Positions 16,139 to 24,921 of a stretch of 38,133 nt of DNA are shown here, piece by piece (the stretch's first letter is position 1; each line of letters starts with the position of its first letter). The DNA lies in assembly GCA_002841405.1 (NCBI GenBank), contig PGZR01000016.1:1-38133 (forward strand). Reading direction: 5' to 3'. A model generated the notes under the pieces. The model ran no database searches, was not told the DNA's origin, and saw nothing but the letters and a program-made list of their open reading frames with translations. The stretch is from Firmicutes bacterium HGW-Firmicutes-4. GTDB taxonomy: Bacteria > Bacillota > Clostridia > Eubacteriales > Eubacteriaceae. Position numbers and translations under genes: made by a program.

Positions 16139-18505
16139 CTATTTCATTTCGAGCACGCCAGGCTTGAGCAGATCCTGGCTGTAAAGGCCATTATTTTCCC
16201 AATTATACCCCTCAGCCGTGGGAGTCAGATGATAGAATTTATAGTAACCAATCTGTCGGTCACCGTTCCGGTCAAGTTTCAGGACCCCGCCAAGGCCATG
16301 AAAGCCGGCCCCGGTAAGATAACCATTAAGTACTTCCGGGCTTGCATTACTGCCTTCCTGAAGATAAGCACAGCCCAGTAGCCAAATCCCATCAAATGAG
16401 CTGATCAGACTTTCCTTAAGTGGACTATCAACTTCAAGTTCATCGTTAATGACATAATAAAGAGGATCAAATTTATCACCATAGGGACTAAAATCAATTG
16501 TCGTATAATCAAGCTGAGCGGCTGTTTCAGCAGCCTTTGCATCTTCCAACAGGGCCTTTGACTGAGCCGAACTGTCGGTGCCGTACCATTTAAGCTGACG
16601 CAGGGTACTGTCTTCCGGCAGAGCTTTAAAAAGATCAACCACTTCATTGTAAGAAACGCTCAAAACCGCAATCCGACCCGGATCACCAGCGGCCGCCGCA
16701 GCTTCAGCCATTGACACCGGCATTACCAGGTCCGGATTGGTCACATCATAACCAAAGGCCACAACCTCTCCCGAAAAATCAGCCTTTATCTGATTGACCA
16801 TCGCTTCGCCGTAGCTATCATCGGCATAAAGAACAATCAACTCCTCAATCCCCCGTTGGGCTAACAGGGTCGACAGAGCTTTGGTCTCAACTCCATCATT
16901 CAGCACCAGCCGATAAAGCCGATCGGCCTGAGCCAAAGCCATGCTAGATGAGAGTGGTGAGATGGCCGTGGTCCCAACCGCATCAAAAACCGGCTTAACC
17001 GCTGCCAACTCAGCGCTGTTGATTGGTCCGATGATGCTGGTGATGCCCTGGCCAATCAGAGTCTGGGCCGCTGCAACCGCTTGAGTGTCGTCACTGCCAG
17101 TATCCTCGATCACCAGCGTCAGGTTCAGGTCCGAGTTGCGAGTTTTGGCATAGTTATTAAACTGAGCCACCGCATATTCGAGGATCATCTTAATTTCTTC
17201 GCCATTCTCACTGCGGTTTCCCGTTAGTGGCAATAACGCTCCGATTTTCACCTCACCGCCGACTGGTGAAATTTTTTCTTCAATCGTCTGAACGATCGGC
17301 TCGCCAGCGCCGAGGCTGACATAATGACCCACACATTTCCAGCGGTAGGCATCACCTTCCTTAACACAGACATAGCGCATGTATTTGGATCCTTTGGTAT
17401 CGCCATTTTCGTCCATCGTGTTAAACGAGCCGAAAGCATTACGAAAGCTTGCCGCCTGGGTTACCAACACTGACTTCAAGTCCTCAATTTCTGCGTTTGC
17501 ACCGCTGACACCGTAGGTATCAGCCAGTAACCATAAGGCATCCCAGGTTGTAATCGCATAGGGTGAATAATCGCTGGCACCATCAAGCTGGGCCTGCAGA
17601 TAAGGCAGCGCGTCAAGGTCGATCCCCCGATCACCCAGGGTTAAACCTTCCATTGCTGTTTGTTGCAGGAAAGCCGCCGCTTTCTCATTTTCCAGAATTG
17701 TCTGGTTGCCAATGATATCAGCGCTAGCATACCATTTCATCGTCGTTAGATTGGGGTCATCCGAAAGATTGTCAATCAGACCGACCACCGCCTGACTGGG
17801 AGCAACTACCACCACCGCCGTTGATCCGTTCGTCGCTGCCGCCAGTGACTTAATCGTCGCAGCAACCGCCTGATCTTTGGCTGTATCGGCGGTAATCGCC
17901 ACCGAGCCAAGCACCTCGATGTTTTGGGCCGCAGCCATCTCAATCAGATAGTCGTTATAGCCACGACCATAGGTGTCATCAACAAAGATCGTTATCAGGC
18001 TATTGATCTGCTGGCCATCTTTAATGATCCGGGTCAGACCACCAACCTGACTTTTATCAGTCCCGACCATCCGAAAGAAATTATCCGGCAATGACAGTTC
18101 TCTGGCCGTTGCCGAGGGACTCAGCAGCAGCATTCCGTTAGAATTGGCATAATCCAACACCGCCAGCGCTTCCTCACTAATCATCGGGCCAATCACCGTG
18201 GTGATCCCGGCCGCTTTTAATTTTTCCAGTTCAGCCAGGGCCGTGACCGGATTACTGCCCGTATCACGAAGATCCAGCTCAATTTTTAAGCCCCGGTCGG
18301 CTAGGTAGCTGTTGACGTGAGGCAGCGCTGCTTCAAGGGCCTTGTTGGTAGCCGTTCCCGTGGCGCTCCAGGTGCCAGTTTCAGGAAGCAGAACGCCAAC
18401 CTTGATCGTAGTGAGAGCGGTCATATCGGCAGGTTTTGGTATCAGCGCCGATGTGCCCATGGCCAGCACAAAAACAAGCAGCAGTACAATCACTGATTTT
18501 TTCAT
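16139..18505 (-). CDS. Exported protein with two tandem Peripla_BP_6 (LivJ/LivK-like) domains
   Basis: 788 residues. The N-terminus (MKKSVIVLLLVFVLAMGTSA) is a signal peptide or anchor with no lipobox Cys. Two receptor-type periplasmic-binding domains follow (about 33-400 and 420-780). Each opens with the same pattern (IKVGVLLPETGTWSATG; VKIGALLPLTGNRSENG) and repeats GITTVIGP/GITSIIGP, LLSPSATA/AISPLSSS and IFVDDTYGRGY/VLYADDSYGEA. Single-domain relatives are about 380 residues, so this is an internal duplication or fusion. No permease or ATPase is adjacent. It could be an orphan binding protein or an extracellular sensor part. ATG at 18503-18505 has AGAGGA before it; the 47-codon upstream extension lacks a ribosome site and would bury the signal peptide. 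Confidence 0.9.
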   Translation of the reverse strand: MKKSVIVLLLVFVLAMGTSALIPKPADMTALTTIKVGVLLPETGTWSATGTATNKALEAALPHVNSYLADRGLKIELDLRDTGSNPVTALAELEKLKAAGITTVIGPMISEEALAVLDYANSNGMLLLSPSATARELSLPDNFFRMVGTDKSQVGGLTRIIKDGQQINSLITIFVDDTYGRGYNDYLIEMAAAQNIEVLGSVAITADTAKDQAVAATIKSLAAATNGSTAVVVVAPSQAVVGLIDNLSDDPNLTTMKWYASADIIGNQTILENEKAAAFLQQTAMEGLTLGDRGIDLDALPYLQAQLDGASDYSPYAITTWDALWLLADTYGVSGANAEIEDLKSVLVTQAASFRNAFGSFNTMDENGDTKGSKYMRYVCVKEGDAYRWKCVGHYVSLGAGEPIVQTIEEKISPVGGEVKIGALLPLTGNRSENGEEIKMILEYAVAQFNNYAKTRNSDLNLTLVIEDTGSDDTQAVAAAQTLIGQGITSIIGPINSAELAAVKPVFDAVGTTAISPLSSSMALAQADRLYRLVLNDGVETKALSTLLAQRGIEELIVLYADDSYGEAMVNQIKADFSGEVVAFGYDVTNPDLVMPVSMAEAAAAAGDPGRIAVLSVSYNEVVDLFKALPEDSTLRQLKWYGTDSSAQSKALLEDAKAAETAAQLDYTTIDFSPYGDKFDPLYYVINDELEVDSPLKESLISSFDGIWLLGCAYLQEGSNASPEVLNGYLTGAGFHGLGGVLKLDRNGDRQIGYYKFYHLTPTAEGYNWENNGLYSQDLLKPGVLEMK

Positions 18506-18687
18506 CGTTATCCTCTTTTCTTTTAATCGATTCTTAATATACTCAGTATAATCTTCCTTCAACCGGTTCGCAACCCCGAAATGATTGAAGGTCCGAACGC
18601 GTTTTTGAGCCCGGGAATACTTTGTCATTATATCCACATTACCCAATCCCCCTCTTTTTTGTTTGATTTAAAACTTCAGCATTCCCC

Positions 18688-18717
18688 TTGCCGCAAAGGT
18701 TTCAGTTAGTGTATACT
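18688..18717 (+). promoter_or_regulatory. Promoter of mutM
   Basis: TTGCCG (18688-18693), 18-base spacer, TATACT (18712-18717), 45 bases before the mutM ATG. Confidence 0.6.
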
Positions 18718-18762
18718 CATGGTAACCACCAAAAACAGTATCCATAAAAGCAGGTGAAAGTT

Positions 18763-19575
18763 ATGCCCGAACTCCCAGAAGTCGAAACCGTTCGCAGAAC
18801 GTTAAAGAATTTTATTATTGGCAAAGAAATTACCGAAATCCGGGTTCATTACGATAAGATCGTCTCCGGGAATACGGATACGTTTGTGACCGCGTTGACC
18901 GGTCAAACCATCCTTGATATCGATCGCGTGGGTAAATATTTAGTTTTTATTTTGGATCAGGATGCGTTTATTTCTCACTTGCGAATGGAGGGTAAGTACA
19001 ATATCGTTGATGCCTCCAAACCACTGAGCAAACATGAACATCTCACCTTTGTCTTGAGTGATGGCACCGAACTGCGCTATCAGGATACCCGAAAATTTGG
19101 CCGTTTAGCACTGGTGAACAAGGAAAGTTATCGTCAGGATTTACCGCTTTGCAAGCTTGGTCCGGAGCCATGGGATGCCGATCCTAAGGCGATCTATGCA
19201 AGAATACACCAGAGCAATCTGCCGATTAAAACCTTGCTGTTGGATCAAACCATCATGACTGGAATCGGTAATATTTACGCCAATGAAATCTGTTTCACTC
19301 TAAAAATAAATCCTACCACCCCCGGCAAACGAGTCAGTAAAAAGCGGGTTGTTGAATTAATCGCCGTATCGAAAGAAATTCTGGCCCAGGCCATTGTCCA
19401 GGGTGGAACCACGATTCACTCTTTTGATGCCAACGGCATTACCGGATTATTTCAAATGCAGTTACAGGTGCATCTGCAAAAGGTCTGTCCCGTATGTAAT
19501 GGGGCTGTCATCAAAAAAATGGTTCGCGGCAGAGGTACCTATTATTGTCCAACCTGCCAGAAAAAAAAGGGCTAG
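18763..19575 (+). CDS. mutM: DNA-formamidopyrimidine glycosylase (Fpg)
   Basis: 270 residues. The N-terminus MPELPEVETVRR is exact for Fpg: after Met removal Pro is the catalytic nucleophile and Glu3 (counting Met as 1) the acid. Lys58 (RVGKYLVF) is the conserved beta-turn lysine. The helix-two-turn-helix includes GIGNIYANEICF. The C-terminal zinc finger is C-x2-C-x16-C-x2-C (CPVCNG, then YYCPTCQ). It excises 8-oxoguanine and formamidopyrimidines and nicks the abasic site. ATG at 18763 was chosen over the GTG three codons upstream because Pro must be residue 2 and AGGTG precedes it. The stop codon lies inside a hairpin shared with the convergent gene. Confidence 0.97.
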   Translation: MPELPEVETVRRTLKNFIIGKEITEIRVHYDKIVSGNTDTFVTALTGQTILDIDRVGKYLVFILDQDAFISHLRMEGKYNIVDASKPLSKHEHLTFVLSDGTELRYQDTRKFGRLALVNKESYRQDLPLCKLGPEPWDADPKAIYARIHQSNLPIKTLLLDQTIMTGIGNIYANEICFTLKINPTTPGKRVSKKRVVELIAVSKEILAQAIVQGGTTIHSFDANGITGLFQMQLQVHLQKVCPVCNGAVIKKMVRGRGTYYCPTCQKKKG

Positions 19576-19602
19576 GATCGCATCGTTGCTATCCTGGCCC
19601 TT
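19561..19602 (-). terminator. Terminator shared by mutM and the convergent diguanylate cyclase gene
   Basis: AAGGGC-AGGAT and ATCCT-GCCCTT arms (19567-19602) with a 12-base loop. Leftward it is followed by eight T. Rightward the U tract is weaker (CTTCC, then TATATTTT). The hairpin overlaps the last codons of mutM. Confidence 0.75.
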
Positions 19603-19606
19603 CTTC

Positions 19607-21181
19607 CTATATTTTGGCTTGATTATGGTTCTCTAAAACAGTTCGGTTTCGACCCGAATTCTTCGCCTTATACAAAGCACGATCTGCGCGATTCATAAGT
19701 GCATCAAAGTCAGCTATTTCATCGCTTAGCTCTGCAACACCGATACTGACTGTTACCCTGATGGACTTTTCCTCATAGGTTATCATCTTCTCCGCCACGG
19801 CTTTCCTAAACTCTTCAGCTTTATCAACCGCTTTCCCGGCATCAGTCTTTAACATCACCACAGCAAATTCTTCACCGCCAATCCGGCCCACAATATCGGT
19901 CCCTCTGAATGTATCCGCAAGCATTGCGGCAAAATCACGTAGCACCGCATCACCGCCGTGATGACCATAAGAATCGTTGACTTTTTTAAAAAAATCAATA
20001 TCCATCATTAACACGGACAGGTCTTCATGATAGCGCCGGGCCCGCAGATCGGCTTCTTCTGCAGATGCTGTGAATCTGCGTCGGTTATTGAGTCCGGTGA
20101 GCTCATCGGTATTGGCAATTTCAATCAGTCGCTGTTTCAGATTTTCCCGCTCAGTAACATCTTCAAAGGTAATCAGATATCCAACGATTTCTTTTTTATT
20201 ATGAACATCGCTGCTTCTGATGCTGACATAGCGGTCAACTCCTTCGACCGAAAAATGAAAAATCCGGGTTTTTGAATTTTTAACGCAGTCCAGAATATCT
20301 TGTCGATCCGCTAACAGGATTTCCAGTTGCTCTTCGTTTATGGAAACATTAAACCACCGAAAAAAATTGATGCTGGCTTCATTGTAATCAACGACCCGAT
20401 AAAAACGATTCAGGAGTATCAGACCGGTTCCGCTGTCTCCAAAAACCCGTTCCCGGGCCAGGTCTTTTATTTCCAGAAAATTGTATCGCGTCAATGACAG
20501 GTACAACGACAAAATGCACGGCGGTAGGACCAACGCCGTATAGTCAATGCCGATTCCGCCAGCATTAACGGCCACAAATGGCATTGCAATATACATCAGC
20601 CCCGATACCAGAAGCAGTAATCTGAACTGAATTTTTTCGTCACCGGTACTGTTTCGATACCGTTGATAATAAATCCATGTACAGATAAACAGTGTGAGCA
20701 ACACATAGGCAACCTGAACAAAATACCATGGGCCTTTGCTCAACAGCATGAAGTTGACCCCCCTAAATTGCTGGAGTTCAATCTCACTATAAAACCAATG
20801 ATGCCAGTCATTGGTCAGACGCATAAAAAATGTAATCACCGGGATGGCGAATACAACCATCCCGCCTAACCCCTTTAAATATTTCCCCTTGCCGGTATAC
20901 AATATACTCACAATTAACCACAGTGCCGGGAAAAAGGGAATCCCAAAATATTGAACCTGATTCCAGAAAAACATGTCCTGGAGCGAGCCCGCATTGATTT
21001 CCAGCAGATATCCCAAAAGATATATCTGTGTTGTTAAACAGAATACCCCAAACGCCTTCGCATAACTTGATTTTCCGCGTACAAATGAATTGGCAAACAT
21101 AAAAGAAAGAAGTAATACTCCGAAGAACAGATAGACACTGATGAACTTAATAATCATTTTATTACTTTTAGACCTCCCCAT
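19607..21181 (-). CDS. Membrane diguanylate cyclase: 7TM, PAS, GGDEF
   Basis: 524 residues. Seven predicted membrane helices (about 8-230) match the N-terminal 7TM region also found in some histidine kinases. A PAS domain follows (about 245-345, ending LITFEDVTERENLK), then GGDEF (about 350-515). The active motif is GGEEF and the I-site RGTD lies five residues before it, so it should be active and feedback-inhibited. It makes c-di-GMP in response to a membrane or extracellular signal. The start is uncertain: ATG at 21179-21181 has no good ribosome site, whereas GGGGAGG lies 15 bases before ATG at 21155-21157 (MIIKF). A promoter is visible at 21275-21303. Confidence 0.92.
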   Translation of the reverse strand: MGRSKSNKMIIKFISVYLFFGVLLLSFMFANSFVRGKSSYAKAFGVFCLTTQIYLLGYLLEINAGSLQDMFFWNQVQYFGIPFFPALWLIVSILYTGKGKYLKGLGGMVVFAIPVITFFMRLTNDWHHWFYSEIELQQFRGVNFMLLSKGPWYFVQVAYVLLTLFICTWIYYQRYRNSTGDEKIQFRLLLLVSGLMYIAMPFVAVNAGGIGIDYTALVLPPCILSLYLSLTRYNFLEIKDLARERVFGDSGTGLILLNRFYRVVDYNEASINFFRWFNVSINEEQLEILLADRQDILDCVKNSKTRIFHFSVEGVDRYVSIRSSDVHNKKEIVGYLITFEDVTERENLKQRLIEIANTDELTGLNNRRRFTASAEEADLRARRYHEDLSVLMMDIDFFKKVNDSYGHHGGDAVLRDFAAMLADTFRGTDIVGRIGGEEFAVVMLKTDAGKAVDKAEEFRKAVAEKMITYEEKSIRVTVSIGVAELSDEIADFDALMNRADRALYKAKNSGRNRTVLENHNQAKI

Positions 21182-21274
21182 CCGCTATCAATTATTTGAT
21201 ATCACTTTGCCAGATAAATTGTTTCTTTATATTAGAATCTCCCAAAGCTGATCACTCACTTTTAATTAAACTAA

Positions 21275-21303
21275 ATTATACTGTAAAAGATGCGAAATCA
21301 CAA
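21275..21303 (-). promoter_or_regulatory. Promoter of the 7TM-GGDEF gene
   Basis: Leftward TTGTGA (21298-21303), 17-base spacer, TATAAT (21275-21280). It lies in the 364-base gap 21182-21545, where I otherwise see only an unassigned short open fragment near 21309-21383 and no gene. Confidence 0.65.
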
Positions 21304-21545
21304 GAAATGAAAAGCCATTGCCGAGATGAAAGGCTTCCCGACCATCTTTAAAGATCTTGAAATTCACCGGAATGGCATATTGTGAAGTGAATTATCCGCT
21401 CCTTGCGAAAAATAATTATCCACAGCGATGAGAGGTTGGGCTATCGAAGCGAAAAAAAGATTTCAGATCAGAAGTCGTTAGAAAATGAAACAAAAGATTC
21501 ATAACGGAATGCTTACCTATCCGGCTCTGCTTTTTTAGTATTGCG

Positions 21546-23009
21546 TTAATCTTGGCCAGCGTTCATTTCTTTTTCTTGCATCACGGCTTTGTTCAGGGTT
21601 CGGGACTTTTTCGCGATCAGTCGCATCAGCGTTAAGATGGCACCAATAAGACAGATTACCGCCGCCGTCAAATAAACGATTCTCATACCATTAATAAAGA
21701 CCCCATTCTGACCGACCACATAATCGGTCACACGATAGCCCAGCTCACCACTCATACTGCCGTAAAGCAAGGTGGTGGCCAAGGCAATCCCACACACCAT
21801 CCCCAAATTTCGAACCAGGGCATTGATACTGCCGGCAATCCCCAGCTGATGTCGGCCCACAGTTGACATGATCAGGGAATTATTCGGCGATTGAAACAAG
21901 CCCATCCCCAACGATAAAACGACAATAAAGATAACCATGGTTATCAGGGTAGACTGTTCCGTCAGGGTGGACATCAAAAACAAACCCAAACTGATCAGCA
22001 GCAGACCGATGAAGGTTAACAATTCCGATCCGATCTTGTCAGACACATGACCGCTGACGGGTGCCAAGACGGTTAGTATCAATGGAAAAATCATCATAAT
22101 CAGGCCCGCCTGTTCCGGAGTATAGACCATTACATCCTGAAGATAGAATGGTTGGATAATGCTGTTGCAGAAAAGCCCCACAAAGGTAATAAAGGCGCAA
22201 AATATACTCAGTGAAAATAATTTATTTTTAAAAATCTCCAATGGGATCAGGGGGTTCTCACGTTTTTGTTCAACCACGATAAACGCGATGAATGATACGA
22301 TTGACACAACAAAACCGGTTAATATCAGCGGATTGGCAAAGCCTAGACTGGGTACCTGCCCCAGGGCCACAAATAATGGTACGATACTGAACATAAACAA
22401 TACCGCTCCCAGAACATCCAGCCGGTTCGTGGCCTTTTTATTGCTACGTGGCAGTAGCTTGATGGCAAAAAATAAGACCACCACCCCCACCGGAACATTG
22501 ATCAGAAAGATATATTCCCAGCTGGAGGTGCCCACAATGATCCCCCCCAAACCGGGACCAACCAGCGATCCCAATGCCACGGATGTGCCGGTTAAACCCA
22601 GAGCCTTGCCCCGCTCAGTGGCCGGAAAAACCTGGGTAATGATGCCCTGATTGTTGGCCATGGTTGCCGCGGCACCAACCGCCTGAATAATCCGGGCGCC
22701 AATCAGCACCGGAAAGGAACTGGTGATCCCGCATAGCAGCGACCCCAGCGTAAACAGTGCAATACCAAAGGTAAATATCTTAGTTTTACCCAGCATATCC
22801 CCCAGTTTTCCAAAGATCAGGATGATCCCCACAATAACAATCAGATAGCTGGTCACCACCAGCTGAATCTGAGATGTATCAACGTCCATCACCCGGGCCA
22901 TCTGGGGCAGAGCGACATTAACAATACTGCTGTCCAAAGTAGCCATGAAGGTGGACATGACCACAATTAGCAGAATCGGCCATTTATTTTTCTCATTCGT
23001 TTTTTCCAT
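21546..23009 (-). CDS. DHA2-family (EmrB/QacA) MFS drug efflux transporter
   Basis: 487 residues with about 14 membrane helices, the DHA2 number. The TM1 signature is LDSSIVNVALPQMA, motif A is GKLGDMLGKTK, and motif C-like residues follow in TM5 (GPGLGGIIVG). It exports drugs or other amphiphiles using the proton gradient. ATG directly abuts the stop of the upstream MarR gene, whose last codons (GAGGAGGAA) supply the ribosome site, so the two are translationally coupled. Expression is set by the MarR protein through the promoter at 23473-23517. Confidence 0.95.
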   Translation of the reverse strand: MEKTNEKNKWPILLIVVMSTFMATLDSSIVNVALPQMARVMDVDTSQIQLVVTSYLIVIVGIILIFGKLGDMLGKTKIFTFGIALFTLGSLLCGITSSFPVLIGARIIQAVGAAATMANNQGIITQVFPATERGKALGLTGTSVALGSLVGPGLGGIIVGTSSWEYIFLINVPVGVVVLFFAIKLLPRSNKKATNRLDVLGAVLFMFSIVPLFVALGQVPSLGFANPLILTGFVVSIVSFIAFIVVEQKRENPLIPLEIFKNKLFSLSIFCAFITFVGLFCNSIIQPFYLQDVMVYTPEQAGLIMMIFPLILTVLAPVSGHVSDKIGSELLTFIGLLLISLGLFLMSTLTEQSTLITMVIFIVVLSLGMGLFQSPNNSLIMSTVGRHQLGIAGSINALVRNLGMVCGIALATTLLYGSMSGELGYRVTDYVVGQNGVFINGMRIVYLTAAVICLIGAILTLMRLIAKKSRTLNKAVMQEKEMNAGQD

Positions 23010-23453
23010 TTATTCCTCCTCGGCTCTTAGCTGCTGGGTTCGCATTAATATTTTTTTCATAGCGGTCAGGGTCACAGCCTTCTCTTCCGGCGATAAATCG
23101 ACCGAGATTAAGTCAACAATCTCCTGAACATCCCCATGCATCTGCGGCAATGTCACTTTGGCTTTTTCGGTCAGATATAATTGATAGGCGCGGCAATCCC
23201 CATCTTTACCTACTTTATAAACATATTCCAGCTCAATTAGCCGTTTGATGGTGCGGGTGGTCATGGCCTTGTCGTTACCGATTTTTCGGCTAAGTTGGTG
23301 GAGACTGACGCCCTCGCTTTTTTCTAAAATGAAAAGGTAAGGCATTGAACCACTGCTTAAGCCATATTTTTTCATCACCTTGTCCAATTGAATTTGGTTG
23401 TTTCTGAATATTTTATTATTGAGCATAATAAAATGCATGTTTTCAATTTCCAA
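23010..23453 (-). CDS. MarR family regulator of the coupled efflux pump
   Basis: 147 residues, MarR winged helix: VSLHQLSRKIGNDKAMTTRT, a recognition helix with IKRLIELEYVYKV and the wing KDGDCRAYQLYLTEKAK. Start codon TTG at 23451-23453 is chosen because AAGGAG lies 7 bases before it. The efflux gene follows with no gap. Two symmetrical sites lie over its promoter, so autorepression and derepression of the pump by its substrate is the expected logic. Confidence 0.93.
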   Translation of the reverse strand: MEIENMHFIMLNNKIFRNNQIQLDKVMKKYGLSSGSMPYLFILEKSEGVSLHQLSRKIGNDKAMTTRTIKRLIELEYVYKVGKDGDCRAYQLYLTEKAKVTLPQMHGDVQEIVDLISVDLSPEEKAVTLTAMKKILMRTQQLRAEEE

Positions 23454-23472
23454 TGTAGCACTCCTTTTATCA

Positions 23473-23517
23473 TTGACTAGTCAACGTTATTATAAATTCT
23501 TATTGTTGAGTTGTCAA
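23473..23517 (-). promoter_or_regulatory. Consensus promoter with two MarR-type operators
   Basis: Leftward TTGACA (23512-23517), 17-base spacer, TATAAT (23489-23494): a full consensus promoter. The perfect palindrome TTGACTAGTCAA (23473-23484) sits at the expected transcription start, and a second, imperfect site TTGTTGAGTTGTCAA (23503-23517) covers the -35. Confidence 0.85.
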
Positions 23518-23606
23518 TTATATTTTCCCAATTTTTAATGTATACTATAAAATCTCAATAACGACAATTCAGCCGGTACTTTCTGTCATTTGTAGATAAA
23601 CATGAC

Positions 23607-23662
23607 AAAACAGTATCATCAAGAAGAGCGAATAAAAATGTTCTCATGAACGATACTGTTTT
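23607..23662. repeat. Long imperfect hairpin
   Basis: AAAACAGTATC (23607-23617) and GATACTGTTTT (23652-23662) form an 11-bp stem; inner TCA-AGAA and TTCT-TGA can extend it. Rightward it is followed by TG and later bases without a clean T run. A second short hairpin (AATGCG and CGCATT, about 23688-23714) follows. No gene is recognised in 23454-23959; these hairpins and the terminator at 23753 are its only clear structure. Confidence 0.45.
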
Positions 23663-23752
23663 TGATCTGATTATTTAGTATATATTCAATGCGTTCCATG
23701 GTTTTACGCATTGGGATGATCTATCGAAAAAACTAAAAACTGCTTCTATCAA

Positions 23753-23792
23753 AAAATGAGAAAGAGCATCTGTTTAAGCTCTTTCTCATTTT
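23753..23792 (-). terminator. Strong hairpin, terminator of the corrinoid/methyltransferase transcript
   Basis: AAAATGAGAAAGAGC and GCTCTTTCTCATTTT (15 bp) enclose a 10-base loop and are flanked leftward by TTTTTT. It lies about 170 bases past the stop of the methyltransferase gene and also suits the rightward strand. Confidence 0.75.
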
Positions 23793-23959
23793 ATAGGGAT
23801 GGTGTTCTTTTTGACAAAGCATCAAGTAATTTTCAATCAACATACAACGTGAATGTCTACGCAAGACCGCTTACCCACTATACATTATCAAAAATATAAC
23901 GCAAGTATTAGAACCCATTTATTTTTTCTTATCCGTTAACTTTTGCCTTAAGCAGTTCT

Positions 23960-24766
23960 TTATTCTTTTATTGATCCAATTTTACCTGCTCGGAAGGCCT
24001 TGCTGTATTTTCGGCAATGTTTGTCTTTACCTAGTAGTGCATAGGTAGCAAAAATTGTTCCCATCATGTCTCGGTTGAGTGGGTCAAGCACGGCAGAATC
24101 CATCCCTGCTTGAATCGCAAATGCCATGGCTGTTTTATTCAAAAGTGCACGAACTGGAAGTCCAAACGACATGTTGCTGATGGCCCCGGTTACGTGAATC
24201 GTTGGGTATAATTCCTTGATCATTGATATTTCTTTGGCAAAATTCAACATGGAGTTGTTTTCGGTTGATAGTGCCATTACGCAGGGATCAATATGAATAC
24301 GGTTCGCTGTGATGCCATGTTTAGCTGCTTTTTCAACCATACTTCTTGTGATATCTACCTTAGTCTGTACATCATTTGGGATTCCATTGTTATCACAAGT
24401 GAGGCCCACCACTTCCCAGGTATTTCCTTCCATAAGCGGTAGCAATACCTCGCATTTGTCACCTTCCTCCGAGATAGAATTCAACATCCCCGGTTTATTG
24501 GCATATTTAAACACTGCTTCAATTGCTCTTGGATTAGGACTATCAATACATAGCGGTGTATCTGTGGCATCCTGAACAACTTCAATAAGCCATCTAAGGG
24601 TTTCAATTTCATCTTCTGGGGATGTACTGGCGCAGACATCGATAAAACTAGCGCCTGCCTCAGCTTGTTTCACTGCTCGATCCGCAATAAATGCCACATC
24701 TCTATTTTCAATGGCATCTTTCACCGCTGGTATGCTACCGTTAATCTTCTCTCCAATTATTATCAT
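23960..24766 (-). CDS. Methyltetrahydrofolate:corrinoid methyltransferase (MtgA/MtvA type)
   Basis: 268 residues, a DHPS-like TIM barrel of the MeTr family. The N-terminus IIIGEKINGSIPAVKDAI is typical, followed by AGASFIDVCAST (pterin-site Asp), CIDSPNP, LNSISEEGDK, GLTCDNNGIP, RIHIDPCV and GAISNMSFGLP. In quaternary-amine demethylation this enzyme moves the methyl from methyl-Co(III)-corrinoid to tetrahydrofolate, feeding the methyl branch of the Wood-Ljungdahl pathway. It follows the corrinoid protein gene by 155 bases on the same strand and is divergent from the MttB-like gene, so the three form one pathway. The start is fixed by AGGAGG 8 bases before ATG. Confidence 0.92.
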   Translation of the reverse strand: MIIIGEKINGSIPAVKDAIENRDVAFIADRAVKQAEAGASFIDVCASTSPEDEIETLRWLIEVVQDATDTPLCIDSPNPRAIEAVFKYANKPGMLNSISEEGDKCEVLLPLMEGNTWEVVGLTCDNNGIPNDVQTKVDITRSMVEKAAKHGITANRIHIDPCVMALSTENNSMLNFAKEISMIKELYPTIHVTGAISNMSFGLPVRALLNKTAMAFAIQAGMDSAVLDPLNRDMMGTIFATYALLGKDKHCRKYSKAFRAGKIGSIKE

Positions 24767-24921
24767 ATTTTCGCCTCCTAGATTATTTTTTTTAATACTT
24801 ATCCAAAATCTCTCAACTCAAATTTATTCTGTTCTCATTTATATAAAAATGTTCTTCGCGGTTGTCTGTTTTCCCTAACTGAGTTTAGATACCTACTCTG
24901 CAAATTCAATCGCAGGAATAT

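Noticed and set aside
18506-18646. 47-codon N-terminal extension of the double binding protein
   Set aside because: No ribosome site at its ATG, basic composition, and it would bury the signal peptide; AGAGGA before 18505 decides the start.
21309-21383. Rightward open fragment near the promoter of the 7TM-GGDEF gene, with a protein-like composition
   Set aside because: About 24 codons, no start or ribosome site, no family recognised; could be chance.
23626-23718. 31-codon leftward frame starting at ATG near 23716
   Set aside because: No ribosome site, it spans two hairpins, and no similarity is recognised.
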